DNA from: Lentibacillus populi
GTDB taxonomy: Bacteria; Bacillota; Bacilli; Bacillales; Amphibacillaceae
Assembly: GCA_014642895.1 (NCBI GenBank)
Contig: BMJD01000003.1
Coordinates: 78,491 to 142,490, forward strand
Length of the DNA: 64,000 bases
Direction of reading: 5' to 3'
Below are positions 1-8,505 of this stretch, one piece after another (position 1 is the first letter of the stretch; every line of letters starts with the position of its first letter). The position numbers and the translations under genes were made by a program. The notes under the pieces are model-generated. The model did no database searches and was not told where the DNA came from. It worked only from the letters and a program-made list of their open reading frames with translations.

Positions 1-162
1 CTCACCGGCCGAAGTTTCTGCTCACGGGCTGAAGTTCCTGCTCACCGGCCGAAGATCCCGCTCTCCGGCTGAAATTTCCTGCTCACCGGCTGAAGTTCCT
101 GCTCTTCGGTCGAAGTTGCCAGCTCACCTGCTGATGTTCCCGCTCTCCGGTCAGAAATCCAG
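1..162. repeat. Degenerate 20-21 bp tandem array, cut by window edge
   Basis: Eight units run head to tail: six of 20 bases and two of 21. They follow the pattern CTCNCCGGYYGAAGTTYCYG. The array continues past base 1, so its full length is unknown. It lies just beyond the 3' end of the leftward PP-loop gene. Next to it, at about 181-220, are two looser copies of GCGTGATCA spaced 21 bases apart. No gene is visible in the array. It belongs with the other short-period arrays in this window, although its consensus differs from theirs. Confidence 0.8.
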
Positions 163-249
163 TGCGACAAATTGGAACTCGCGTGATCATCTCAAATCCC
201 GCGTGATCAGGCCTGGGCAATAACCTTGAGTCCGTTCTATATTGTTACC

Positions 250-1419
250 CTATCCTATTATCCTGAGTTTCGTCAGTACCTTCTTAACCGAGAATTTAAA
301 CAGGTAGTACGGTGTCAGCATGACGGATGCAGCGGGAATTTTATAGTTATAGCGCTTCATTTCCTGGTGAATCTCCCTGGAATATTGCTCACTTTTGAGT
401 GTTGCTAAAACTTGTGCAATATAGCCAGTTTTTCTGTCCTGGTATTTTTTAAAATCAAACACCTTTTCATACAGCTGCAGTTTTCCCATTACATCAAAGG
501 TCAGCATGGTACGCAGACATTTTTCACACGTCGAGCAATTTGCTGCATCCCCGTTCGTGCATACATTCAAATAGCGGTAGGTCGGTTCATAATTGGCAAC
601 TATCTTTGTCTTCTCGACCCGGGAATAGCTTGAACCGGTTGAAAAAAATGTTAACGATTCCGTCGATAGCATATTCAGCGTCAAAATATCATAGGATGCC
701 CCAATTGTCGGGCTTAATTCGAAGTGCTGGAACTGTCTGCCTGATGAATAATAGTAATAACGGAATAACTTCTGCAAGGCGAGTATGCAAGCGGCATTTC
801 GGATTGTATGGGACGGCACGTAATCCATGTTGAGCACTTCACTTATGTTGGAATCGATGGGGATCATGTCCATTTCTTTCTCGTTACAGAACGGTGTTAC
901 CAATTTTAGTCTTTCCTGAAAAAGGGTTCTGGCATCCTCACCGCCAAAGTCACCATTTGAGCCGGCGTTATGGAACGTAAAATGTGTCAATTTTAACGAT
1001 TCCGGGCATTCATCCATGAGGTGCTCATAGGCGGTGCAAAACGAATCAACACCTGCAGAAAAGCCGGTCCCGACCGCACCGATCGTTTTGATTGGAGCAC
1101 TTTCCAACCCATTATGGATAATCGATATTTGGGTTAATTGAGGCATGGCAATGGTTAGTGCCTTTATTAAATAGTTCGTCAGCGTGTAATAGAGACGCTC
1201 TGAAATAGGAAAATGGAGTTTAATATCATGTCCCTGTTTCATGGCGAGCAGCAGCAGTCCTACCAAAAAAGCGTCCCCTCTTTCGTACGTCAGGTAATCC
1301 TTGTATTGCTTTGGCACGGAGAACCAGACAAAATCCTTTTTATCACCTATTTCGAGTAAAGCACGAATGATCCCCATATCCTTATCTGTGAGAACTTCAG
1401 GTTTGTGAATGATAAGCAA
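250..1419 (-). CDS. PP-loop (ATP pyrophosphatase-like) protein of a polysaccharide locus
   Basis: 389 residues. Near residue 120 is SAGVDS, the SGGxDS-type PP-loop that binds ATP in N-type ATP pyrophosphatases such as QueC and asparagine synthetase. A cysteine cluster, CTNGDAANCSTCEKCLRT, near residues 285-305 resembles the zinc knuckle of QueC-like proteins. The protein is longer than QueC and its neighbours are sugar genes, so a queuosine role is unlikely. It more probably activates a carboxylate or modifies an amino or amide sugar during surface-glycan assembly; that is inference. It is the last gene of a leftward run, 15 bases after the pyruvyl transferase gene, so the two are probably co-transcribed. 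The start is the only ATG near a GAGG-like site. Confidence 0.75.
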   Translation of the reverse strand: MLIIHKPEVLTDKDMGIIRALLEIGDKKDFVWFSVPKQYKDYLTYERGDAFLVGLLLLAMKQGHDIKLHFPISERLYYTLTNYLIKALTIAMPQLTQISIIHNGLESAPIKTIGAVGTGFSAGVDSFCTAYEHLMDECPESLKLTHFTFHNAGSNGDFGGEDARTLFQERLKLVTPFCNEKEMDMIPIDSNISEVLNMDYVPSHTIRNAACILALQKLFRYYYYSSGRQFQHFELSPTIGASYDILTLNMLSTESLTFFSTGSSYSRVEKTKIVANYEPTYRYLNVCTNGDAANCSTCEKCLRTMLTFDVMGKLQLYEKVFDFKKYQDRKTGYIAQVLATLKSEQYSREIHQEMKRYNYKIPAASVMLTPYYLFKFSVKKVLTKLRIIG

Positions 1420-1434
1420 GCGCGTCTCCTCTTT

Positions 1435-2523
1435 CTAATCCTTCTTTAAATAATGATCGAGCACCTCGAAGTGTTTTTCCGCACATTTTACTTGGTTCGT
1501 AACATCCATCATGTTTGTTTGCATACTCGCAAAAACAGCTTCAGCTTTAAGCATTTGGATTGTGCTGAAATCTGTATAAGCCCCAGTAAATCCCGCATCC
1601 TGCATTACATTGGTCATTTTATTGCTGTAAACAATTGGGAATACTCTCTTTTTCATGACCCAGCCGAGAATCATAGCATGAAACCTTGAGGCAACTATGA
1701 AACTGGATGTTGCTAGCAGGTTTAGTGTTTCATCGATATTAGATCGATAAAAATGCTTCGTAATCCTGTTTTTATAGCCTGGCGGGATTTGTCCCATAAT
1801 CATCTCCACAGCCTCGTCATCCTTTTCCATTTCACAAAAAGCCATCAGGGTGACCTGATATCCCTTCTCTATGAAAAAGATCGCGATTTCTGTCATCTTC
1901 TGATAATAAATGGCGTCGCAACCAGCTAAATGTTTCCGGATGGATGGCTTGATGACCGATAGGACAACTCCCTTTTCCTGCTTGGCTGTAGCAGGTTCTT
2001 TTAGTTGAAAAATAATATCATCTGCCATCCGTACTTGCGGTAAATCGCTGAAAAGGTCATAGGAGTAGTTTTCACGAAAACAGATGTCGGTATAAGTACG
2101 AAAAAGTTCTTTATATTCCTTAAAGAACGCTTTGTCAGAAAAAGGCCCAAAGTTTGCTCCTAATAGAAAAAAAGGCTTGTCCTTCAGCTGCATTGTTTTG
2201 TTATGGTTTAGTTCCTCTCGCCAATTTTCTCCTTGGATGAACAGGGAACCCCCGATTTGGATGGCCATAGTACATGATTTAGCGATTAGCCGGCGTGTAA
2301 AACTGTAAATATGAAAGCGGCGGAAAAGAAGATTTAGTCCTTTTAATATTAATTTGTCACTGGGAATAATCCGAATATTTGCCAGTTCTTTAAAAGTTTG
2401 TTTATAGCCGCTCGGTGCGTAAAGCATGAATGTTGTGTCCGGATAACGTTCGCATAAAATTTTTATAAATAAATCATCACCTAAATTAAATTGTGTGTAG
2501 GCGTAAATCATTACCTTTTTCAT
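1435..2523 (-). CDS. Polysaccharide pyruvyl transferase family protein
   Basis: About 362 residues, starting MKKVMIYAYTQFNLGDD. The early FNLGDDLF motif, IGGSLFIQ near residue 90, LGANFGPF near residue 125 and a late ATSSFIVASRFHAMILG segment are the standard landmarks of the PS_pyruv_trans (CsaB/WcaK-like) family. These proteins move pyruvate from phosphoenolpyruvate onto sugar hydroxyls of exopolysaccharide or secondary cell-wall polymer. The start at 2523 is preferred because GAGGA sits 9 bases upstream; a second ATG at 2532 directly abuts that site. Pyruvylated wall polymer anchors SLH-domain proteins in many Bacillales, but whether this product serves that role cannot be read from the sequence. 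Confidence 0.85.
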   Translation of the reverse strand: MKKVMIYAYTQFNLGDDLFIKILCERYPDTTFMLYAPSGYKQTFKELANIRIIPSDKLILKGLNLLFRRFHIYSFTRRLIAKSCTMAIQIGGSLFIQGENWREELNHNKTMQLKDKPFFLLGANFGPFSDKAFFKEYKELFRTYTDICFRENYSYDLFSDLPQVRMADDIIFQLKEPATAKQEKGVVLSVIKPSIRKHLAGCDAIYYQKMTEIAIFFIEKGYQVTLMAFCEMEKDDEAVEMIMGQIPPGYKNRITKHFYRSNIDETLNLLATSSFIVASRFHAMILGWVMKKRVFPIVYSNKMTNVMQDAGFTGAYTDFSTIQMLKAEAVFASMQTNMMDVTNQVKCAEKHFEVLDHYLKKD

Positions 2524-2532
2524 GTTAATCAT

Positions 2533-3070
2533 TCCTCATTCTTGGGGCTCGCCCCTATCTAACATGATTGCACAAAATGAACATGTTTAGACATGAAAGG
2601 TGTTGAAAACGAATGATCGATACCTATAATAGATGTCAGAATAGTTTTGGATGAGAAAATGGAAGGGGTGACGGATACCAGGAAATGTTAACTGGAGAAG
2701 CTGGAAGTCAGGAGAAAAACTTACACAGGAATAGTTCCAAGAAGAAGTGAGAGAGAAGTTCACATTCTTGGAGGAGTTTCAGAAGGAAGAAAAAAAGAAA
2801 TTTGAAACTCAGAAAAAATTTCAGACAGAAGTAAGAAAGAGGTTTGAATCTTAGGTCATCAGGCTTACATCACGTGAGGAGGGACAAGATAAAAATATGC
2901 TTTACTTGTCACCGTAAGTGCTAGCGAACCACTAGACAGAACAGAAGCACTTGCGAAACGAATGCGGAATGTGGAATACGACATATCACAAATAAAACGC
3001 AGAACAGGGATTTAAAATAATGGCACTTGGCGAATATCCCAGTGTTTTTTAAAAAAAGAACTTCATTTGT
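2533..3070. other. Gene-poor stretch with a short heptad-coding relic
   Basis: No intact gene is visible. Bases 2735-2854 on the plus strand stay open for 39 codons after a stop and spell an amphipathic series with a seven-residue period, including FQKEEKKKFETQKKF. At the DNA level the period is 21 bases, with units near 2789-2809, 2810-2830 and 2831-2851. There is no ribosome site or start codon, so it looks like coiled-coil debris or an old 21-bp array. Around 2900-3021 a second decayed frame, including TEALAKRMRNVEYDISQIK, also looks like protein remains. Confidence 0.4.
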
Positions 3071-4117
3071 TCAAGAAGACAAATTCATCCGCTTCAGCAA
3101 ATAAAATAGTGGGTGCAGTCGCTGATGGAGCATATTTTTTACCGCAAAAAACAGATATATTCCGTTTACTGATTTGCGCTCAATCATACTTCCGACCAGC
3201 CGGGATTGCAGCGTATCCGAAAAATGGGCATGCTTCACATTATCAGCAGAAATGATGGTCGCGATCGCAGCTTTTTTCTGCCTTGGTGTCAGGCTGCTAT
3301 GCTGGTGAAACAAATTGTTAAGACCATTCACAATTCCATTGGCTTGAATGATCGCCAGAAAATAATGATTATCACCCGTGTAGCAATTCTTTCTCTGCAA
3401 AAAATCCTGTACACGTCCAATTAATACTTGTTGATTTTCCATTAAATCCTCTTTAAAAACCTTTGTCAGCGAGTTATGGTTCATGCAATAGTTGTACAAT
3501 GTGTCACGAATGATGTGAATCTGGTCACAAACATTAAGGTAAGCGAGATTAAACAAAAGATCCTCACCCATGGTAAAATGCTTGTCAAAGCGAATATTGT
3601 AATCGTTGATAACGGCTGCATCATACAGTTTATTACAAGGTGAGGGGAGCAGGATGTTTTTATAAAGCTCACCGACATGCTTTAAAAAGGCAGCATTTGC
3701 ATAAACGCCGGGAATCGATGGGATTATCGCCGATGTCATTCTTCTATGCATCATTTTATACCCACAAATAACAAGCTGAACCTCATTTTTCATAGCTTCT
3801 ACAAGGCGGGCGGTCATTGTCGAATCAATGCAATCATCGCCATCAACAAACTGGATATAGTCGCCACTTGCAGCTGCAATGCCAGTATTACGGGCAACGG
3901 ATGGACCAGCGTTTTGCTGATGGATCACCTGAACACGGCGATCCCATTTTGCGTAACGATCACAAATGACCCCGCTGTCATCGGTCGAGCCATCATTGAC
4001 CAGAATCACCTCAATCAGCTGGTGCGTTTGATTTAAAATACTGCTGATGCATCTGCTGAGGTATTTCTCTGCGTTATATACGGGTACGATAATACTTACT
4101 AAATTAGGTAACGCCAT
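3071..4117 (-). CDS. Family 2 glycosyltransferase
   Basis: 348 residues. The N-terminal GT-A fold is clear: VSIIVPVYNAEKYL at residues 7-20, VNDGSTDDSG at about 40-49, RNTGIAAASGDYIQFVDGDD with its DxD-like metal and nucleotide-sugar site near 90, and a conserved MGEDLLF near 180. Such enzymes add one sugar from a nucleotide-sugar donor to a growing lipid-linked glycan on the cytoplasmic face. Its start overlaps the end of the upstream membrane-protein gene by 14 bases, which suggests translational coupling in one operon. Donor and acceptor cannot be told from sequence. Confidence 0.88.
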   Translation of the reverse strand: MALPNLVSIIVPVYNAEKYLSRCISSILNQTHQLIEVILVNDGSTDDSGVICDRYAKWDRRVQVIHQQNAGPSVARNTGIAAASGDYIQFVDGDDCIDSTMTARLVEAMKNEVQLVICGYKMMHRRMTSAIIPSIPGVYANAAFLKHVGELYKNILLPSPCNKLYDAAVINDYNIRFDKHFTMGEDLLFNLAYLNVCDQIHIIRDTLYNYCMNHNSLTKVFKEDLMENQQVLIGRVQDFLQRKNCYTGDNHYFLAIIQANGIVNGLNNLFHQHSSLTPRQKKAAIATIISADNVKHAHFSDTLQSRLVGSMIERKSVNGIYLFFAVKNMLHQRLHPLFYLLKRMNLSS

Positions 4118-5378
4118 CTTTGTTCACCTCAACATTTTCCATTCCTAATCCTAAAATACAAATAGTTACATATGATATCACGGACGGCGCGAATAGCACA
4201 TGACCAGCCAAAAAGGCAATCCCTAGACATAACCCAAGTGTTAATAGCAAGAGGAATTTACGTATATTCAACGGGAAAATTCCTTTTAGCAGCTGGGTTA
4301 TCAGATAAATAAGCGGCATAACCAATAAAATGCTGCCAATTACCCCATACCCGAAAAAAAGGTCAAAAAAGTCCATTTCAATCAACTTGGGAGCCTCGGT
4401 GTAGTCACCGGCATATCCCAGCCCGAATAATTTTCGGGTGTTGGTCGCTTCCGTATAATCTGTTTTTGTTTGCTGTAAATAGATATCCCGAGAGCTTAAA
4501 ATCTTCCCGGCCAATCCACTTGTCCTATTTGGATCTGCAACTTTTTCTGTATGCTCGACATCCGTGACGTAATCCATTTGCTTGGTATTGGAAAAAATCG
4601 GCGATAATGGAATGCAACATACGAACAAGACAACAATGCTGAGAAAGAGTAAGGCACTTTTCTCCCTTACTATACGGAATCGAAAGGTAAACAACACATA
4701 CAAAACACCTGCCAAAACGATGAACAAGCCCCCAAAAAAAGCAGTTTTTGTCCCGATCATCGGTACCATACTCACCATCAAAATGAAGGCGAGCCATGTA
4801 CGGAATCTCTGCTCATACCAAAGGTAAACAAGACTTAAGCCAAGCAATACAATAACAATCACACTTAATTCATTTGCTGAGAAAAACCAGCCGGAAAACC
4901 CGACGCTTCCATGCCGATAGCTGTCGATGCTTGTCCCTGTCATAATGGCCAGCCAATAGCTAATCCCAACGATAAGGCTAACGACTGCAGCGGACTGGTA
5001 AAGGAGTGCTTTGTTTATTATTCTTTGCTGTAAAAGAATGATTGATGCATGAATCATGACAAGATAATAACTTGTTTTGATTGCAAAATTAATTTCCTGA
5101 AAATAGGCTACAGGTGTTTTTTGTAAACCATTAACGATCAGCATCAGTAAAATTGGCGCATACGAAACAGCAAATGGTAAAATCATCGCCCGTTTGTAAC
5201 GGAATAAATAACGAAAAATATAGACAACTAATCCTGCCATAATCAGCGCTCGGGATAATGATCCGATGGTTATTGCCATGCCATAGTAGCTTGATATGGA
5301 AGTAATGATGTCAATTATTGGTTGCAGCACGATAAGGAAAAAAATAAATTTATCCCGCTTGGTTTTGGTAATCTCCAT
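4104..5378 (-). CDS. O-antigen polymerase/ligase-like membrane protein
   Basis: 424 residues with about ten hydrophobic segments and a large external loop around residues 260-335, the usual architecture of the Wzy/WaaL (O-antigen ligase, RfaL-like) superfamily. These integral membrane proteins polymerise or transfer undecaprenyl-linked oligosaccharides outside the membrane. The start at 5378 (MEITKTKRDKFIFF) is preferred over an upstream ATG because AAAGGA lies about 9 bases before it. It heads a leftward set with the GT2 gene. The family is poorly conserved, so the call rests on topology and neighbourhood. Confidence 0.72.
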   Translation of the reverse strand: MEITKTKRDKFIFFLIVLQPIIDIITSISSYYGMAITIGSLSRALIMAGLVVYIFRYLFRYKRAMILPFAVSYAPILLMLIVNGLQKTPVAYFQEINFAIKTSYYLVMIHASIILLQQRIINKALLYQSAAVVSLIVGISYWLAIMTGTSIDSYRHGSVGFSGWFFSANELSVIVIVLLGLSLVYLWYEQRFRTWLAFILMVSMVPMIGTKTAFFGGLFIVLAGVLYVLFTFRFRIVREKSALLFLSIVVLFVCCIPLSPIFSNTKQMDYVTDVEHTEKVADPNRTSGLAGKILSSRDIYLQQTKTDYTEATNTRKLFGLGYAGDYTEAPKLIEMDFFDLFFGYGVIGSILLVMPLIYLITQLLKGIFPLNIRKFLLLLTLGLCLGIAFLAGHVLFAPSVISYVTICILGLGMENVEVNKDGVT

Positions 5379-5622
5379 TGTGTTATGTCCTTTCATTTTT
5401 ACCATCATACACCACAATTATAGTCATTTGCCGATCAAATATTCACTGCTATTATAATTTCCGCTTAGTCTGGGTATATTGATTTACTACATCAAGTAAG
5501 TACAAAAGCACACTGACTGCTACATCTGGACATGGCTGATTAGCACATCCAAATTTTTCTAATAAATCCGCTTGGAGATAGTTTACTGTCAGGCGTCGGA
5601 AAAAGGGAGTGAATAGGAAGGA
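5379..5622. promoter_or_regulatory. Divergent promoter region between polysaccharide genes
   Basis: This AT-rich spacer separates the leftward polymerase/GT2 pair from the rightward GT4 gene and should hold promoters for both. I see no confident -35/-10 pair. The GT4 gene has an AGGAAGGA site directly before its ATG. Confidence 0.4.
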
Positions 5623-6756
5623 ATGAAAATATTACATTTAAACGCAGGAAACGAAACTGGTGGCGGTATGCACCATATTCTTGGGTTATTGAAAGAATTT
5701 AACCGGGACGAATTTATTTTAGGCGTTCTGGAAAAGGGAGAAATGCTGAAACAGGCGGAGAGACTAGGGATTCAGACGGTATACTTTTCCAATCGTGTAA
5801 AACTTAGTATCCCGCTCATACATAAAATAGCCAGCTATATTAAACGGGAACGGATTGGCCTTGTTCATACACACGGACCACGCGCGAATGTGTACGCGAA
5901 AGTTCTAAAAAAAATGGCACCCTTTCATTGGATTGTAACCGTACATAGTGACCCGACCCACGACTTCATGGGCAAGGGGATGTATGGGGATTTTTTGTGC
6001 CGGCTTCATTTAAATGCTATCAGGAATGCAGACCGAATCATCGCTATTTCCGAGCCTTTTCGCACGAATCTTCATGGCGTCGGGGTAGAAAATAATAAAA
6101 TTGTCACCGCATTAAATGGGATTGATTTCCGGAAAAAAGCGGACAAGCCACATGTAAGAAATGATTTTGGCTTTGGTGAACATGATTTTTTGTTTTTAAT
6201 GGCAGCAAGGCTTGAACCGGTAAAGGGTCATCAAATAGCTTTGGAGGCTTTTTCCGAAATTATCAAAGGACATAACGGCTGTCACCTGCTGCTTGCCGGG
6301 GACGGGACGCTTACGGACACATTAAAACGGGCGGCACGGGATTTGGGTGTCGAAAAAAATGTCCATTTCCTCGGCCACCGCCACGATATTGATAAATTTT
6401 ACGGAATGGCAGATATCACCATGCTCACCTCATTCAGTGAAAGTTTTCCATTAGTATTATTGGAGTCTGCCAGGGCCAAAACACCGGTCATCGCAACAGA
6501 TGTCGGCGGGGTTTCCGAATTGCTATGCGACAAATCATTAGGCTGGAAAACAAGCCCGGGTAATGTTCGAGAACTGACAAGTGCAATGGAAGAGGCGATA
6601 ATTTTTCGCAACAAGGGTATGTTAAAAAGGATGGGAGAAAAACTCGAGTCCCACGCTTCAAGCAAATTTTCGTTGGAGATTTTTGCTGAAAACGTTTATA
6701 ATGTATACTTAAGTATGGATAAAGTAAATTTAAATGTAAAAAGCGAATGGAATTGA
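5623..6756 (+). CDS. Family 4 glycosyltransferase
   Basis: 377 residues, GT-B fold. The N-terminus MKILHLNAGNETGGGMHHI has the glycine-rich acceptor-side loop, HTHGPRANVY is near residue 85, AARLEPVKGH near residue 195 and the donor-binding ESFPLVLLESARAKTPVIA with its E-x7-E signature near 275-292. GT4 enzymes are retaining transferases. Given tagO, tagA and the polymerase nearby, this one probably extends a surface glycan. It stands alone, transcribed away from the GT2/polymerase genes, and is followed by a repeat array. The sugar transferred is unknown. Confidence 0.85.
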   Translation: MKILHLNAGNETGGGMHHILGLLKEFNRDEFILGVLEKGEMLKQAERLGIQTVYFSNRVKLSIPLIHKIASYIKRERIGLVHTHGPRANVYAKVLKKMAPFHWIVTVHSDPTHDFMGKGMYGDFLCRLHLNAIRNADRIIAISEPFRTNLHGVGVENNKIVTALNGIDFRKKADKPHVRNDFGFGEHDFLFLMAARLEPVKGHQIALEAFSEIIKGHNGCHLLLAGDGTLTDTLKRAARDLGVEKNVHFLGHRHDIDKFYGMADITMLTSFSESFPLVLLESARAKTPVIATDVGGVSELLCDKSLGWKTSPGNVRELTSAMEEAIIFRNKGMLKRMGEKLESHASSKFSLEIFAENVYNVYLSMDKVNLNVKSEWN

Positions 6757-6789
6757 TTGATGCGCCCGAGTGGAGTGCGCGATACAATA

Positions 6790-7016
6790 TCGATCGGGTA
6801 CTATATAAAATCGATCCAGCAGGGCTCATTTTTAATCGAGCGAGAAGCAAAGACGATTGAGCGTCGCAAAAACGATTGAACAGGGGGCAAAGTCGATCGA
6901 GAGCAGTGTGAAATCGCTTGAACCGGATGGATTTTCGAGCGAGTGCATCGCAAAAACGATCGAGCTTGGAACAAAGTCGATCGATAGCGGGATAAAATCG
7001 ATCGAGTACCAGGAAA
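6790..7016. repeat. Degenerate 21-bp tandem array, CGATCGA type
   Basis: About ten or eleven units repeat at a mostly 21-base period. Read on the minus strand the consensus is close to CGATCGAYTTTGCNNCNNGCT. Individual units vary from 19 to 22 bases. It fills the gap between the GT4 gene and tagO. The GATC-then-T-run layout matches the better preserved arrays at 10774 and 26255, although the bases between differ. Frames stay open for 70 codons or so only because the period is a multiple of three. Confidence 0.8.
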
Positions 7017-7091
7017 CTCGTTTAACATTTAGTATGTGCAACACGAACAATGCTTTTATCGATAATTACAAAATTCCAACATCATAATTAT

Positions 7092-7146
7092 AAGTGTGTG
7101 TTGAAAAAGTCGCCGCTTATCTTTGGTGACTTTTGAACATTCTCTA
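7092..7146. mobile_element. Short inverted-repeat element, MITE-like remnant
   Basis: The left arm GTTGAAAAAGTCGCCG and the right arm GGTGACTTTTGAAC are imperfect inverted repeats almost touching each other. The same end sequence, GTTCAAAA-GTC-RCC-RA, occurs at both ends of the longer element at 46070 and at the right end of the one at 13800. This looks like an internally deleted copy. It could instead be a plain hairpin just upstream of the tagO promoter. Confidence 0.4.
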
Positions 7147-7192
7147 TAAGTAAAAAGAGTCTATGTTAAAATAGACAATTGAGGTGGGCTAA

Positions 7193-8245
7193 GTGATAAA
7201 AATTGTAGTATTAGCCTTTTTAACATTGTTAATTTCGTTAATGATAACGCCGTTTCTGATAAAAATTTCGTTAAAATTTAATGCAACAGATAAACCGAAC
7301 CATCGAAAAGTTCATGCAACCCCAATTCCAACTTTGGGCGGGCTGGCAATTTATTTTAGTTTTCTCATTGGCTTAGTCATTTTACAACCGGAAAACGACT
7401 ATCATCTTGCAATCATCTGTGGTGGATTTATTATTATCGTACTCGGTTGTTTAGACGATCTATTTGACTTATCGCCCAAGGTAAAATTTATTACCCAAAT
7501 TATCGTTGCGGTTCTGGTCGTTTTCTGTGGTGGATTGCAGGTTGAATTTATTAATTTACCGTTTGGCGGACAAATCGAATTTGGCTTTTTAAGCTCCGTT
7601 GTGACGATTTTTTGGATAGTCGGAATTACCAATGCGATTAACCTGATTGACGGGTTGGACGGGCTGGCTGCAGGAGTATCATCGATTGCATTATTTACGA
7701 TCGCTGGTATGGCTGTTATTATGGGAGACGTTTATGTTGCAACCATGGCTTTGATCCTGTTTTTTAGCACGGTTGGATTTTTACGCTATAATTTTTATCC
7801 CGCAAAAATATTCATGGGGGATACGGGGGCGCTTTTTTTAGGGTATATGATTTCGGTGTTGGCGCTTCTCGGCTTTAAAAATGTAACCATTATTTCGTTT
7901 ATCATTCCAATCTTTATCTTGGGAGTGCCAATTTCCGATACACTCATTGCGATGGTTAGAAGGTATATTAATAATCAGCCACTGTCGAGTCCGGACAGCT
8001 CGCATTTGCATCATCGCCTAGTCAAGTCAGGCTTCACCCACAAGCAGACTGTCCTGATCATATACGCGCTAAGTGCGATGTTCAGTGTAGCCGCTATATT
8101 ATTTTCCATGACAACGGTTTGGGGATCACTGCTGATCTTCACGATATCATTACTGGCAGTACAATTTTTAATTGAAAATCTGGAATTAATCAATGCGGAA
8201 TATAAGCCATTAACCAATTTTGTAAAAGGCTTGCGACATAAATAG
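7193..8245 (+). CDS. tagO: TagO/WecA-family undecaprenyl-phosphate sugar-1-phosphate transferase
   Basis: 350 residues with about eleven membrane segments. It transfers N-acetylglucosamine-1-phosphate (or a related sugar) from UDP to undecaprenyl phosphate, the first step of wall teichoic acid or similar linkage units. Visible family motifs are KPNHRKVH near residue 35, LDDLFDL near residue 85, NLIDGLDGLAAG near 148-159, IFMGDTGALFLGY near 205 and the HLHHRL histidine loop near 270, which marks the polyprenyl-phosphate GlcNAc-1-P transferases rather than MraY. The start is GTG at 7193 with GAGGTGG 5-8 bases upstream. It is probably monocistronic because a strong terminator begins inside its last codons. 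TagA and an LCP ligase nearby support a wall-polymer role. Confidence 0.93.
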   Translation: MIKIVVLAFLTLLISLMITPFLIKISLKFNATDKPNHRKVHATPIPTLGGLAIYFSFLIGLVILQPENDYHLAIICGGFIIIVLGCLDDLFDLSPKVKFITQIIVAVLVVFCGGLQVEFINLPFGGQIEFGFLSSVVTIFWIVGITNAINLIDGLDGLAAGVSSIALFTIAGMAVIMGDVYVATMALILFFSTVGFLRYNFYPAKIFMGDTGALFLGYMISVLALLGFKNVTIISFIIPIFILGVPISDTLIAMVRRYINNQPLSSPDSSHLHHRLVKSGFTHKQTVLIIYALSAMFSVAAILFSMTTVWGSLLIFTISLLAVQFLIENLELINAEYKPLTNFVKGLRHK

Positions 8246-8275
8246 CAGCGGAGGTTCCGCTGCTATTTATGTCGC
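8233..8275. terminator. Perfect 20-bp inverted repeat overlapping the tagO stop codon
   Basis: The left arm, 8233-8252, and the right arm, 8256-8275, pair perfectly around a 3-base loop (GGT). The stop codon TAG at 8243-8245 lies inside the left arm. There is only a weak T run afterwards, so it may act as an mRNA 3' stabiliser or as a terminator. Confidence 0.75.
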
Positions 8276-8465
8276 TGGTTGTTGTAATTGGCGATCTTCC
8301 TTTTCGATTTTTGTCAAGGGAATAGATGCCCATGCTTCAGGAATTGTCTACCCGTGTTCAAAAGTCGAGCGGATCGAGCTAAGGAATTGTGCGCTCATGT
8401 TACAAAGACAGGCGCTCAAGCACATAACAGCGCGTACCAGAAAACAACAACCGCTACCCTCCCAC

Positions 8466-8496
8466 AAAAAAAGCCGCCAGCCATACGGCCAGCAGC
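8466..8496 (-). terminator. Rho-independent terminator for the LCP gene
   Basis: On the minus strand, arms at 8487-8496 and 8473-8482 form a 10-bp stem with some G-T pairs and a 4-base loop, followed by seven T's. It begins about 10 bases past the stop codon of the LCP gene. Confidence 0.8.
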
Positions 8497-8505
8497 TTCT
8501 CCAAT

